Notes: generated by a model from the letters alone, not told the origin. A DNA stretch of 60,897 nucleotides from Laspinema olomoucense D3b (GCF_025370785.1 NZ_JAMXFA010000040.1:1-60897); one strand, 5' to 3'; shown: positions 35,670 to 45,409, counted from the stretch's first letter. Translations and numbers: made by a program.

Positions 35670-37679
35670 ATGGGTCACGAGTCTGTCCAAGACAGGGATA
35701 AAAAACCCGATCGCCAATTTGCTGCGCCTTCTGTTCCGGTCCCTGATGCCTCCTTGAAGACTCAAGCCAAGGCGGCGAGGACCCCATTAGAACGAGTTGG
35801 GTTCCTTCCTCCCTGGGTGACCTTTATCCTAGTTATGGCGGCGATCGCCATTGGGGGATATTCGATTTACACTTTATTACAGACCCGACCTGCGAGTACC
35901 GAAAGCGAAACTCCTACCCCGATTGAAACGCCTCCCTCGCTGCAATATGTGAGTGCCTTGGGACGATTAGAACCCGGTTCCCAAGTGATTCAAATCTCTG
36001 CACCCAACGCCATGCAGGGAGACCGAGTGGGACAATTATTAGTGGAGGAAGGCGATCGCGTGCGTGCAGGTCAAACGATCGCCATTTTAGACAGTCGCGA
36101 TCGCCTTGCGGCACAATTGGAACAAGCCAAACAACAGGTAAAAATTGCCCAAGCTAAATTAGAACAAGTCAAAGCCGGGGCCAAAACGGGTGATATTGCC
36201 GCCCAAGAAGCAGCGATCGCCCGCTTACAGGCCCAGATTCCCCGGGACCTGGCGGTTCAGGATGCCACTATTGCTCGCCTGCGTGCGCAGGTAGAAGGGG
36301 ATCTGGCAGCACAAGACGCAACCATTGACCGTTTTAGTGCGCAATTAGAGGGGAATGTCACCGCTAAGGAGGCCGGAATTTCTCGCCTACAGGCAGAACT
36401 CCAAGGTCAAATTCGGACTCAAGAGGCGGCGATCGCCCGGTTACAGGCGGAACTTACAGGTCAAAGATCAGCCCAACAAGCGACCCTTTCTCGCTTAGAA
36501 GCTCAAATTCAAGGCGATCGCAGGGCACAACAAGCCACAATTGCCCGCTTGCAAGCCGAACGCGACGAGAGAATCGCCGGACAACAAGCTCTCATTTCCC
36601 AATTGCAGGCGAAATTACAAAATGCCGGGGTAGAGTTTCAACGCTACGAGCAACTTTACCAAGAAGGCGGGATTAGTGCCTCGGTTTATGATACGAAACG
36701 CCTGGATGTGGAAGTTGCGCTGCAAGAAGTGAAAGCGGCGAAAGCGAGACTGGAAGAACTCGATCGCACCACGCGTCAGGAACAGTTAGAAGCCGTCGCC
36801 ACCCTAGAAAAAATTAATGAAACCGGGGCGAAACTTCTGGAAGAAGCCCGGGCCACTCTCACTAAAATTGAGGGAACTGTAGGCAAGGAAATTGAGGAAG
36901 CCCAGACCAATTTGCAACGAGTCCAGGCCACTGCAGCGGAACAATTGCAGGAAGAACAAGCCGTGCTAACTCAACTGGATCGCACAGGGCAAGCGGAACT
37001 GAGTGAGGCACAAGTTAAGGAGCAACAACTCCAGCGCACAGGTCGGGAACAACTCAATGAAGCAGTTGTTACCCGCGATCGAATTCGGGCGACGGGGGAA
37101 CAGCAAATCCAGGAAGCACAATCGATTTTAGAGAGTATTGCCGAAGTGCGAACCGTGGATGTACAACTGGCAGAAGCAGAGGTAGATAGTGCGATCGCCG
37201 CTGAAGCCGAAGCTCAGGCGCATCTGGATGAAGCCTACGTGCGCTCACCCATTGATGGTCAAGCGATCGCCATTCACACCCGACCCGGGGAAAGCATTGC
37301 TCAAGATCAAGGCATTGTTGAGATCGGTCAAACGGACCGAATGTTCGTCGTGGCTGAGGTTTATGAAACCGATATTCGCTATGTGCGCCTCGGTCAACGG
37401 GCGACAATTACGAGTAATGCGGTGGATGGAGAGTTGTTGGGGACTGTGGATCACATCGGGTTACAAATTGGCAAAAAAGATGTTTTAGATACAGACCCGA
37501 CTGCTGCTACCGATGTGCGAGTGGTGGAGGTAAAAATTCGCCTCGACCCCCAGGACAGCCAACGGGTTTCAGGGTTAACAAATTTACAAGTGGAGGTGAT
37601 CCTGGCCACAATGTTATCCCCAACAGTTCCCCCCAGCCCTTCTGGTCCTGTAGAGCCACCCGTCAGCACTCCTGAGTAA
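35670..37679 (+). CDS. devB: DevB-like periplasmic adaptor (HlyD family) with expanded 18-residue repeats
   Basis: This is the membrane fusion protein of a DevBCA-type ABC exporter, 669 aa. One N-terminal membrane helix (about 50-70) is followed by a lipoyl/beta-barrel half. A very long helical hairpin then spans about 145-520, before the second lipoyl half (YVRSPIDGQAIAIHTRPGE) and beta-barrel. The ascending arm (176-319) consists of eight 18-residue units of the form x-A-Q-(E/D)-A-(T/A)-I-A-R-L-Q-A-(Q/E). The tip motif R325-x3-L329-x6-S336, which docks TolC-like channels, follows. The descending arm (371-496) has seven further 18-residue units. It is unusually long for DevB, and devC follows after 15 bp. 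Confidence 0.88.
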   Translation: MGHESVQDRDKKPDRQFAAPSVPVPDASLKTQAKAARTPLERVGFLPPWVTFILVMAAIAIGGYSIYTLLQTRPASTESETPTPIETPPSLQYVSALGRLEPGSQVIQISAPNAMQGDRVGQLLVEEGDRVRAGQTIAILDSRDRLAAQLEQAKQQVKIAQAKLEQVKAGAKTGDIAAQEAAIARLQAQIPRDLAVQDATIARLRAQVEGDLAAQDATIDRFSAQLEGNVTAKEAGISRLQAELQGQIRTQEAAIARLQAELTGQRSAQQATLSRLEAQIQGDRRAQQATIARLQAERDERIAGQQALISQLQAKLQNAGVEFQRYEQLYQEGGISASVYDTKRLDVEVALQEVKAAKARLEELDRTTRQEQLEAVATLEKINETGAKLLEEARATLTKIEGTVGKEIEEAQTNLQRVQATAAEQLQEEQAVLTQLDRTGQAELSEAQVKEQQLQRTGREQLNEAVVTRDRIRATGEQQIQEAQSILESIAEVRTVDVQLAEAEVDSAIAAEAEAQAHLDEAYVRSPIDGQAIAIHTRPGESIAQDQGIVEIGQTDRMFVVAEVYETDIRYVRLGQRATITSNAVDGELLGTVDHIGLQIGKKDVLDTDPTAATDVRVVEVKIRLDPQDSQRVSGLTNLQVEVILATMLSPTVPPSPSGPVEPPVSTPE

Positions 37680-37694
37680 ACTGAGACAATCATA

Positions 37695-38852
37695 ATGTTC
37701 CGAAAAATACCTTTAGCTTGGTTACAATTGTCTCGGGAAAAAAGTCGCCTGTTGGTGGCGATCGCCGGGATTGCTTTTGCAGATATTTTGATGTTTATGC
37801 AGTTGGGATTTCGAGATGCACTGTTTGATAGTTCGACTCGGTTGCAGCAGAATTTGTCGTCCGATATCATATTAATCAGTCCGCAATCAAAAGCATTAAT
37901 TTCCATGCAGTCTTTTTCTCGACGTCGCCTCTACCAAACTTTGGCAGTCCCCGAAGTGCAATCAGTCAGTCCTTTATATTTGTCGCTCGGAAATTGGAAA
38001 AATCCCCTGACTAAAAGCGATGACTCAATTTTAGTATTGGGGATTGACCCGACTAAATCAGCATTTAAAATGTCCGAGGTTAATGCGAATCTCGATGAAA
38101 TTAAACGCTTAGATATTGGGCTATTTGACCGTGATTCTCGTCCTGAATTTGGGCCAATTCCCCAACTTTTGCAAGAAAGTGCGGGGGTGAAAACTGAAGT
38201 AGGCGGGCAGAGAATTGAAGTCCGGGGATTGTTTAGTTTAGGGGCTTCTTTTGCGGCGGATGGGACTTTGATTACCAGTGAATTAACGTTTTTAAGATTG
38301 TTTAAACAGCGGACCATCAGTGAGGTGGATGTGGGGTTAATTCATCTGAAACCCGGGGCCAATGTGGAAGAGGCGATCGCCCAAATTCAGTCTCGCTTAC
38401 CCCCGGATGTGATCGTCCTGAGTCATGAAGGGTTTATTGAGCGGGAAAAGGACTATTGGAGGACTCGGACGCCGATTGGTTTCGTGTTTACCCTGGGGAC
38501 GATTATGGGATTTATGGTAGGAATTGCGATCGTTTATCAGATTTTATATACCGATGTCGCCAGTCATTTGGCGGAATATGCTACCCTCAAGGCGATGGGA
38601 TATGCCGATTTGTACTTTGTGGGACTCGTATTACAGGCAGCGGTGATTTTAGCTATTTTGGGGTATATTCCTGCCTTTGCGATCGCCAATTTTGTATTAT
38701 ATACTTTAACCCGCAATGCCACCAGTTTACCCCTTGTCATGACCCCCGAACGGGCAGTTCTGGTTCTAGTTCTTACATTAATCATGTGCGCCATCTCCGG
38801 GGCTGTCGCCTTGCGAAAACTGAACGAAGCAGACCCTGCGGATATTTTTTAA
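37695..38852 (+). CDS. devC: DevC-like ABC transporter permease
   Basis: This 385-residue permease is of the MacB/FtsX-like (DevC) type, with four transmembrane helices. One N-terminal helix (AIAGIAFADILMFMQLGFRDALF) precedes a large periplasmic domain (about 45-260), and three helices sit at the C-terminus. The opening REKSRLLVAIAGIAFADILMF and SSDIILISPQSKALISMQSF are typical of DevC. With DevB and DevA it should form an exporter. In heterocyst formers the paralogue exports envelope glycolipids, while the cargo of paralogues elsewhere is mostly unknown. It starts at the ATG 15 bp after devB. Confidence 0.9.
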   Translation: MFRKIPLAWLQLSREKSRLLVAIAGIAFADILMFMQLGFRDALFDSSTRLQQNLSSDIILISPQSKALISMQSFSRRRLYQTLAVPEVQSVSPLYLSLGNWKNPLTKSDDSILVLGIDPTKSAFKMSEVNANLDEIKRLDIGLFDRDSRPEFGPIPQLLQESAGVKTEVGGQRIEVRGLFSLGASFAADGTLITSELTFLRLFKQRTISEVDVGLIHLKPGANVEEAIAQIQSRLPPDVIVLSHEGFIEREKDYWRTRTPIGFVFTLGTIMGFMVGIAIVYQILYTDVASHLAEYATLKAMGYADLYFVGLVLQAAVILAILGYIPAFAIANFVLYTLTRNATSLPLVMTPERAVLVLVLTLIMCAISGAVALRKLNEADPADIF

Positions 38853-38857
38853 TCATA

Positions 38858-38879
38858 CTTCCCCCTGCATCTGGGGGAG
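38858..38879 (+). terminator. Hairpin between devC and devA
   Basis: CTTCCCCC and GGGGGAG can pair around a short loop (TGCATCT) 6 nt after the devC stop, in the 95-101-bp gap before devA. It has no U-tract. It may act as an attenuator or 3' stabiliser rather than a full terminator. Confidence 0.4.
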
Positions 38880-38953
38880 AAACCGAGTTCCGGGTCCTGG
38901 GTTGGTCGTCCCTGAATTATCCCTAATTATAACATCTAAAAATTTAAGTGATT

Positions 38954-39691
38954 ATGAATGCTCATCCCGCCTCCAGTCTCAACTCTCCAACAGTTTCTTC
39001 TCGGCCCTCTCCGGTGGTAGAAATTGAAAACGTTAATCATTATTTTGGGAAAGGCTCTCTGCGGAAACAGATTTTATTTGATATTAAATTAACGATTTAT
39101 CCGGGAGAAATTGTGTTAATGACCGGACCCTCGGGTTCAGGGAAAACCACTTTATTAACCTTAATGGGAGGGTTGCGCTCAACCCAAGAAGGGAGTCTCA
39201 AAGTGTGCAATCAACAACTCTGTGGGGCGAGTCAGAAGAAATTGGTGCAAGTTCGCCGGAATATTGGGTATATTTTTCAAGCTCATAACTTGTTAAAATG
39301 TTTAACCGCCAAGCAAAATGTGCAAATGTCCCTAGATTTGCATTCTCAACCCGGGGAAGAGAGCAAAATGAAAGGGAAAGCGACGGCGATGTTAGAATCC
39401 GTGGGATTAAAGGAATGGGTGGATTATTATCCTGAAAACCTCTCCGGGGGGCAAAAACAACGGGTAGCGATCGCCCGGGCATTAGCGAGTCATCCTCAAC
39501 TGGTTTTAGCTGATGAACCCACTGCTGCACTCGATAGTAAATCCGGTCGAGATGTGGTAGAACTGATGCAGCGTTTAGCCAAAGAACAAGGTTGTACTAT
39601 CTTGTTAGTGACTCATGACCCCCGGATTTTAGACGTTGCCGATCGCCTCGTTCACATGGAAGATGGACGACTCAAGGAAGGCAAGGGATAG
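38954..39691 (+). CDS. devA: DevA-like ABC transporter ATP-binding protein
   Basis: This 245-residue ATPase of the MacB/LolD/DevA group energises the DevBC exporter. Walker A (GPSGSGKTT), the ABC signature (LSGGQKQRVAIARAL), Walker B (LVLADEPTAAL) and the switch His (LLVTHDPRI) are intact. The ATG at 38954 is preferred to a GTG two codons upstream. It is third in the order devB-devC-devA, with a larger gap (about 100 bp) than between devB and devC. Confidence 0.93.
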   Translation: MNAHPASSLNSPTVSSRPSPVVEIENVNHYFGKGSLRKQILFDIKLTIYPGEIVLMTGPSGSGKTTLLTLMGGLRSTQEGSLKVCNQQLCGASQKKLVQVRRNIGYIFQAHNLLKCLTAKQNVQMSLDLHSQPGEESKMKGKATAMLESVGLKEWVDYYPENLSGGQKQRVAIARALASHPQLVLADEPTAALDSKSGRDVVELMQRLAKEQGCTILLVTHDPRILDVADRLVHMEDGRLKEGKG

Positions 39692-39844
39692 GCGGGTAAC
39701 CCGCAGATGACGGCCCTCTCCTCACCCCCTAAACCGAGCGATCGCACCGAGGAATTTTGATCGCTACCATCACACACCCTGGAACTCATCCCCCGAACAC
39801 AGTGTGGCACAACAGGATATACCTCATCCTTGCATCCCTCACCT

Positions 39845-40717
39845 TTAACGACGCGGTTTTTTGGCCCCATTTCCGGGAGTTTTCGTCTTGGTTCCGGTTT
39901 TCCCCCGGCGCGTGGTGGCGTCCGTAATCGAGGTTGCCCCTGTCATCGCGCCTGTATCTGATGTGTCTGAGCCCGAGACCCGGCGTGCAGTTGTCGTCCG
40001 GAACGTCACGTTCACCCCTTCATTTGATTGTTCCAGGACTAACAATGGAGTGGGTTTAGCTTTTTGATCCCAGTGGATGTAAGCTACCCTACCTTGAATC
40101 GTCGGTTGCCAGGTATCGTGATCATCCCTGGCACTGAGATAGGTTTCCAGACAGTCAATAATTTGGCTAATCGTTTTTGAAGTGGCCTGGGTGGGTAATT
40201 TGGTTAACTTGATTTGAATGCGAAACAAAACTCGTTTCTTCGATTTAGCCACATCACCCAGATGATATTCTACGTCAAATATTTCATCCACTTGTCGCCC
40301 GGAACCTCGGGTTTCTGCATTCGGACGTAGGGCAACGGATATTTTTTCTTTCACCTTGACTTTAATTTGATTCACAACGGCAAAGTGGAAGTTTTCTTCT
40401 TCCATCCTCATTCGCAGATAGTCTAAGTTAAACTCTCGCGAGTGAATCAAATCGGGATTTTTTTCCATCTTGGTGATGGTTTCGAGGGACAGTTTTAGCT
40501 TCTTCTGTAGCTCTTTATTTTTAAATTCATCAAATTTCACCTTTTTCTTGAGCTGCTCCAGTTGCACCTTTTGAAACACAAAAGATGCTATCAGTAACAG
40601 CAGAAGGCCACCGGATACTGACATCCACAGTTGATCCGAGGAAAGGGGAAATTTGGAGTCATTTGCTGCAGGCGCTTGAGCTAAGGTAGGCTGGACAAGG
40701 ATAATAGGACTTGACAT
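39845..40717 (-). CDS. Single-pass membrane protein with coiled coil, unknown function
   Basis: This 290-residue protein has a short N-terminal part that could be periplasmic, one transmembrane helix (about 32-50, SGGLLLLLIASFVF), and a Lys/Glu-rich coiled coil (about 50-85, with QLKKKVKFDEFKNKELQKKLK). A beta-rich cytoplasmic domain follows (FHFAVVNQIKVKVKEKISVALRP, VEYHLGDVAKSKKRVLFRIQIKLT), and the last 50 residues are a Thr/Gly/Lys-rich disordered tail ending in KKPRR. I know of no function. The ATG at 40717 has AGGGAAAG upstream; another ATG lies at 40768. It converges with devA. Confidence 0.7.
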   Translation of the reverse strand: MSSPIILVQPTLAQAPAANDSKFPLSSDQLWMSVSGGLLLLLIASFVFQKVQLEQLKKKVKFDEFKNKELQKKLKLSLETITKMEKNPDLIHSREFNLDYLRMRMEEENFHFAVVNQIKVKVKEKISVALRPNAETRGSGRQVDEIFDVEYHLGDVAKSKKRVLFRIQIKLTKLPTQATSKTISQIIDCLETYLSARDDHDTWQPTIQGRVAYIHWDQKAKPTPLLVLEQSNEGVNVTFRTTTARRVSGSDTSDTGAMTGATSITDATTRRGKTGTKTKTPGNGAKKPRR

Positions 40718-40768
40718 AGACTTTCCCTGGTACAACGGCACTTTTTGATAGAGTTCCCCCGACGGCAT

Positions 40769-41547
40769 CTTTGATATTCATCCTGTACGTTTTTCACTCC
40801 CTCTCATAGATTCAGATGCCTCTGATGAGAGTTGTCAAGTCGGGTAGGATGTTGGGTCTGTCTCTTGAGAGTTCAAAGAGAAGGTAAGGTTAGGAGATGT
40901 TCGTCAGTTTTGCGGCAAACTGCTGGAGACTCAAAATCAAGCGAATCGATCGCAACACCCTTACCTTATCTTAACTATCCGCTTACAGGCTGGATCTAAG
41001 GCGGCAATTTTCCCCAAGCTGGGGACTCCTGAATCGGCCAAGAAAGCGACCCTGGCGTCACAACTGTCTACACCCCCGGAAGAGAACACACCCCAACTCC
41101 TAGACGATCCCGCGACTTCTGTATGATGCCCCAGACCGACGAAACCGGGCTATACCTGATTCTGATGGCGAACTCTACTGTAGTTTAGGGCAATTGCTCC
41201 GCGATGAAAAGCTGTGTCCAAAACCGGGGATTCTGTGCGATCGCCCCAAACTGTGGAGGTCCGGCAGTCGGTCCCTTTCAAGTGACGAATGCAACTGGGG
41301 GTTGTCAACCCCTGCCTTGTTCCCGGCAGCTTCGACCATTGAATTGAAGCGGTTAAAGTCATTTACAGGGAATGATTGCCCGGAATTAACAACAGTAACT
41401 TCTCAGGAATTCCCATTGGAATCAACCGAAATATCACAGTGATTTTCACCCCCTTTTCGGCTGGACTAACCGCTGCCAAAGAATTCATCCCCAAGGGTTG
41501 ACTCCTTTTCTTTCCCTTGGTCTCATGTTAAAGGAAAACCCACAGTG
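40769..41547. other. Long spacer upstream of the HAD gene
   Basis: This spacer lacks a supported gene. A frame open from about 41104 to 41442 encodes a plausible-looking stretch (PDSDGELYCSLGQLLRDEK) but has no ATG and no recognised similarity, so it may be a remnant or chance. A weak AAGGAAA lies before the HAD start. Confidence 0.4.
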
Positions 41548-42351
41548 ATGGAATGGCACCCTCAGAAATTTATGAAATCTTTACCGTTATCTCAACTTCA
41601 GACCCATCATACCCTGCAACGGGTAGCTGTAGTGGCAACGGATCTGGATGGGACACTGACTCACCAGGGGAAATTTACCCCAGGTTTGTTACAAGCATTG
41701 GAGGCATTAGCGGCAGCATCTGTAGCGGTGGTGATCGTCACGGGACGATCCGCTGGATGGGTGAGTGGGTTAGTCAGTTATCTGCCCGTGGTGGGGGCGA
41801 TCGCCGAAAATGGTGGGATTTTTTACCCCAGCAACGGGACTCCCGTCCTGTTAAGTGCGATCGCCGATTTAAAGACTCATCGGCAGCAACTGGCGGCAGG
41901 GTTTGCTCATCTGTTGGCTGAATTTCCCCAACTGCAAGAGACTTCAGATAATCCCTTTCGGGTGACAGATTGGACCTTTGAGGTAGCGGGACTCACCTCA
42001 GAGAATTTGCAGCGATTGAGGTTCCTCTGTACAGAAATGGGCTGGGGGTTTACCTTTAGTACAGTTCATTGTCATATTAAACCCCCGAATCAGGATAAAG
42101 CGGTGGCCCTAATGGAGGTTTTGCGCGATCGCTTTCCCGACTACAGCAGCGATCGCCTGGTGACGGTCGGGGATAGTCCCAATGATGAGACTTTATTCAA
42201 CCCCACCCTGTTTCCCTTGTCCGTGGGAGTTGCCAATATTGCTGAATACTTTGATATCCTCACCCATCACCCCGCCTACCTCACGGATTTACCCGAATCT
42301 GAGGGGTTTTGCCAGTTAGTTCGCGCCATTCTTGCGGCCCAATTGCCTTAA
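41548..42351 (+). CDS. HAD-superfamily (Cof-type, subclass IIB) phosphatase
   Basis: This 267-residue HAD hydrolase has motif I DLDGT (near residues 32-36), the motif II Thr in VIVTGRSAGW, a subclass IIB cap (about 85-190), a Lys in the NQDK segment, and the acid pair GDSPNDETLF. This layout suits sugar-phosphate phosphatases such as sucrose- or mannosyl-3-phosphoglycerate phosphatases. The exact substrate is not decided. ATG at 41548 follows a GTG codon that opens the frame. It ends at a HIP1-built hairpin shared with the convergent RDD gene. Confidence 0.85.
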   Translation: MEWHPQKFMKSLPLSQLQTHHTLQRVAVVATDLDGTLTHQGKFTPGLLQALEALAAASVAVVIVTGRSAGWVSGLVSYLPVVGAIAENGGIFYPSNGTPVLLSAIADLKTHRQQLAAGFAHLLAEFPQLQETSDNPFRVTDWTFEVAGLTSENLQRLRFLCTEMGWGFTFSTVHCHIKPPNQDKAVALMEVLRDRFPDYSSDRLVTVGDSPNDETLFNPTLFPLSVGVANIAEYFDILTHHPAYLTDLPESEGFCQLVRAILAAQLP

Positions 42352-42392
42352 AAAGAGCGATCGCCTCTGGGTGGAGTGGCGATCGCCCTTTT
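42351..42392. terminator. Bidirectional terminator made from two HIP1 sites
   Basis: AAAAGAGCGATCGCC (42351-42365) pairs with GGCGATCGCCCTTTT (42378-42392) over 15 bp with one mismatch around a 12-nt loop. It fills the 46-bp gap between convergent genes, with U-rich ends in both directions. Confidence 0.75.
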
Positions 42393-42397
42393 GCGGA

Positions 42398-43312
42398 TCA
42401 AGGGCCGATTAGAATAAATTGCCCCGATACAAATTTCCATTGATTCTCTTCTTTCGCCAGCTTAATTTCCAAATCATAAATATTTTCTAGCTGGCCGTAC
42501 ACCACCGCTGCTGCCCGCTCATTTTTTCCTTGAAAAATCCATTTATTAAATTTAATATTATTTCGTTTCTCCAACACCAAATCTAGTACCGGATTTCCTT
42601 CTAACTTTTGCTGATACTCTTCTAAAGTCTCCTGTTCCCGAACTTGTCGCGAAGCATTTTCATAAGCCGCCTGATAATTGTTCTTCAGTTGTTTGCCTTT
42701 TTCTAAACGCATAAAATGGGCATGGGCCGCTTGATTCACAGACCGGATTTCAGGCAAATAAGTTTTTACAAAATAAAAGCCGCCCCCCAACCCCGCTAAA
42801 CTCAATAGGAGCAACAGGATGCCGATGATTTTTTTAAAGCTAAAAATATATCGATCTTCCACAATGATGCCCGGAACCCCCGCATCCCGATTAATCACAA
42901 GGGTTCTGGCATAGCGATCGCCCAAAGTTTGGTTTTTGGGCGACATTAACAGGGGAGATAGGAGCAACAACATATCCAGCGGTTTGAAAAGAGTTCTAAT
43001 CAGGGCTTGGACTAGAGTGGGTCGGCGTCCCCTAACCGTCACCACTTCTTGTTGAAAAATCAGCTTACCGAGGGTCCAACCGAACAGCGCTTCTAAGAGG
43101 GTAAAATATCCGAGAAAAGCTAAAAATACAATAAAAACTTTAGATAAATCTACGGCGACAAATGTAATACTGTTTTCACCGGGAATCGGCAAAAAATCAA
43201 TTCCCAACCCTAGGCCAAACCAAACCAGGGCAATTAAAATAAAATCAATTACCGCTGCAATTATCCTTCGGAAAAAGCCAGGAAATAAACTTTGGGCTGG
43301 GTAACTTGCCAT
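42398..43312 (-). CDS. RDD family membrane protein
   Basis: This 304-residue protein begins with an RDD domain: FPGFFRRIIAAVIDFILIALVW carries the R-x5-D pattern, and two to three further helices include ALFGWTLGKLIFQQ and QTLGDRYARTLVI. After a fourth hydrophobic segment (about 140-165) comes a ~130-residue hydrophilic C-terminal domain ending in WKFVSGQFILIGP, which resembles a small nuclear-transport-factor-like fold. The function of such fusions is unknown. The frame is open to 43540, but the RDD domain starts at the ATGs at 43318 and 43312. It is divergent from the subtilase. Confidence 0.82.
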   Translation of the reverse strand: MASYPAQSLFPGFFRRIIAAVIDFILIALVWFGLGLGIDFLPIPGENSITFVAVDLSKVFIVFLAFLGYFTLLEALFGWTLGKLIFQQEVVTVRGRRPTLVQALIRTLFKPLDMLLLLSPLLMSPKNQTLGDRYARTLVINRDAGVPGIIVEDRYIFSFKKIIGILLLLLSLAGLGGGFYFVKTYLPEIRSVNQAAHAHFMRLEKGKQLKNNYQAAYENASRQVREQETLEEYQQKLEGNPVLDLVLEKRNNIKFNKWIFQGKNERAAAVVYGQLENIYDLEIKLAKEENQWKFVSGQFILIGP

Positions 43313-43597
43313 GATCATGATATCGAACAAAACTAGGGAACAGTTTACATAATGCCATAGATGGGGAACCCGGCCAGCGGAGAGTCTAGGGGAAAATACC
43401 CGGTGATTTAGGGAGTCCGAAGTCAAATGTTTAACGGCGACGAAACCCCAGGGTTTAGGGGTTCCAGAGGTTCGGCGATCGCCACTTAACCTGGGTCCCT
43501 TTCCCTTGGAGTCTATTAAAATCCTGAAACATTTCCCCAAAATTGGATAATGATGAGTTATCGTGGTGAGATAACTGGCGCTACGCTGGAAAGTTCT

Positions 43598-45409
43598 ATG
43601 AAAAAACTTCTGCTCCTCTCCTTATTTATAGTGGGTTTGAGCTTTGCCCTGTTTAACTTCAAGGGTTTGGCCAATCAAGGCACTTTCGAGTCCATTGTCC
43701 TCGACTTTCGGGATGATCTTCCCTTAGTTCAGGTCAACCAACAAATCAAGGCGATCGCCTCGGAGTATGGGGTTTCCCCCCGTCTCAACTCCGAGTTTTC
43801 CGTGGATGATCACTTCTATATCGTCAACGGCGATCGCCAACTGCTCAAGACCCTCAAAAAATCTGAGGTTTCTCAATACACAGAATACATTGAGCCAGCT
43901 TACGAATATCACACCCTAGATATTCCTAACGACCCATTCTACGCCCAACAGTGGAATCTCCGTAGCATCAACGTAGAAAAAGCGTGGAGTGACACCAAAG
44001 GCAGTGGCATCACTGTAGCAGTGATTGATACCGGAGTCAGTCGCGTTCCCGACTTAAAAAATACCAAATTTGTCAAAGGATACGATTTCGTCAATAATCG
44101 CGAAATCGCCGATGATGATAACGGACATGGTACCCACGTTGCTGGAACCATCGCCCAAACCACCAATAATGGCTACGGCGTCGCTGGGGTCGCTTATGAA
44201 GCCAACATCATGCCCCTGAAAGTCTTAAGCGCCAGTGGCGGGGGCAACGTTGCCGATATCGCAGAAGCGATTAAATTTGCAGCCGATAACGGGGCCGATA
44301 TCATTAACATGAGCTTGGGTGGGGCTGGTGAAAGTAGCGCCATGAAAGAGGCAGTCGCCTATGCCCATAGCAAAGGTGTGGTAATTATTGCGGCTGCTGG
44401 AAACGAACAACGCAACAGTGCCTCCTATCCTGCCCGCTATGCCCACGTCATCGGCGTGGCGGCGATTGATGCCAACGGACAAAAAGCCCCCTATTCTAAC
44501 TTTGGGGCCGGTGTGGATATTTCCGCCCCCGGTGGCGATACCACCAACGGTGATGAAGGCGGTATCCTCCAAGAAACCCTCTCCTTTGACCCCGATACGA
44601 ATCTCCCCGGTTTTGCCTTCCGCGCCTATCAAGGCACCAGTATGGCGGCCCCTCATGTTGCCGGTGTCGCTGCCTTGATTAAAGCCTCTGGCGTCACCGA
44701 CCCCGAAAAAATTACCGCCATCCTCAAAGAATCAGCGCGGCAGGTGAAAGAAGACCCCCTCAACCACTTTGGGGCCGGTCATTTGGATGCTGCTAGTGCC
44801 GTAGCCCTAGCTAAAGCCGGTCAATTTGATTTTGGTCACTTTTTTAGTGACTTCTTCCGCTGGTTGCGCGATAACGGCTATCTCAACCCGCGTTTCTGGA
44901 TTGATGGCGGCGTCTACGCCTTGTTACCCAAAGTCTTAATGGTTGTCGGGTCCTACCTGATTGCCTGGTTACTGAAGATGTATTTCCCCTTCAGTTGGAC
45001 TTGGAGTCTGGCGAGTGGATTGGTTGCCGGAAGTTCTGGATTATTCGTCTTCCGTGGATTCTATATCTATGACTTACCGCAGTGGCCCTTCCGGATCCTG
45101 GGCAGTTCGATTCCGGAACTGGGAACTTCGATCTCTGGAAGTAGCGCCTTCAATCCCATTTTTGCCAGTGTGGCGATTCCTGCGGTCCTGGTTCTGTTGC
45201 TGTTGGGACATCCCCACTGGAAATGGTTTGCGATCGGTTCCACTATTGGGGTGGCAACCTGTCTAGGAATTAGTGCAGTCTTAGCACCGGCCCCCACCTT
45301 ATTATGGATTGGCAGTGGCATCGGTGCGAGGGCCTTTTTACTGGTGAATGCCTTCTTGTGCTTGGCACTTGCCCGTCTAGCGATGAAGGATGAGGGACAA
45401 ATTGCATGA
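43598..45409 (+). CDS. Subtilisin-like serine protease (S8) with C-terminal membrane domain
   Basis: This is a 603-residue protease. An N-terminal signal/anchor helix (MKKLLLLSLFIVGLSFALF) and a propeptide (about 25-105) precede the S8 catalytic domain. The catalytic Asp144 is in VIDTG, His177 in GHGTHVAGT, the oxyanion Asn269 in AAAGNE and Ser348 in GTSMAAPH. After about residue 400 there are four to six hydrophobic helices, so the protease is anchored by both ends and faces the periplasm or lumen. GGAAAG lies just upstream of the ATG at 43598, although the frame opens at 43550. Its stop overlaps the next start (ATGA). Confidence 0.92.
   Translation: MKKLLLLSLFIVGLSFALFNFKGLANQGTFESIVLDFRDDLPLVQVNQQIKAIASEYGVSPRLNSEFSVDDHFYIVNGDRQLLKTLKKSEVSQYTEYIEPAYEYHTLDIPNDPFYAQQWNLRSINVEKAWSDTKGSGITVAVIDTGVSRVPDLKNTKFVKGYDFVNNREIADDDNGHGTHVAGTIAQTTNNGYGVAGVAYEANIMPLKVLSASGGGNVADIAEAIKFAADNGADIINMSLGGAGESSAMKEAVAYAHSKGVVIIAAAGNEQRNSASYPARYAHVIGVAAIDANGQKAPYSNFGAGVDISAPGGDTTNGDEGGILQETLSFDPDTNLPGFAFRAYQGTSMAAPHVAGVAALIKASGVTDPEKITAILKESARQVKEDPLNHFGAGHLDAASAVALAKAGQFDFGHFFSDFFRWLRDNGYLNPRFWIDGGVYALLPKVLMVVGSYLIAWLLKMYFPFSWTWSLASGLVAGSSGLFVFRGFYIYDLPQWPFRILGSSIPELGTSISGSSAFNPIFASVAIPAVLVLLLLGHPHWKWFAIGSTIGVATCLGISAVLAPAPTLLWIGSGIGARAFLLVNAFLCLALARLAMKDEGQIA

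Noticed and set aside
41104-41442. Possible gene remnant with PDSDGELYCSLGQLLRDEK
   Set aside because: There is no ATG or ribosome binding site and no family was recognised. It may be a decayed gene, but chance cannot be excluded without a search.
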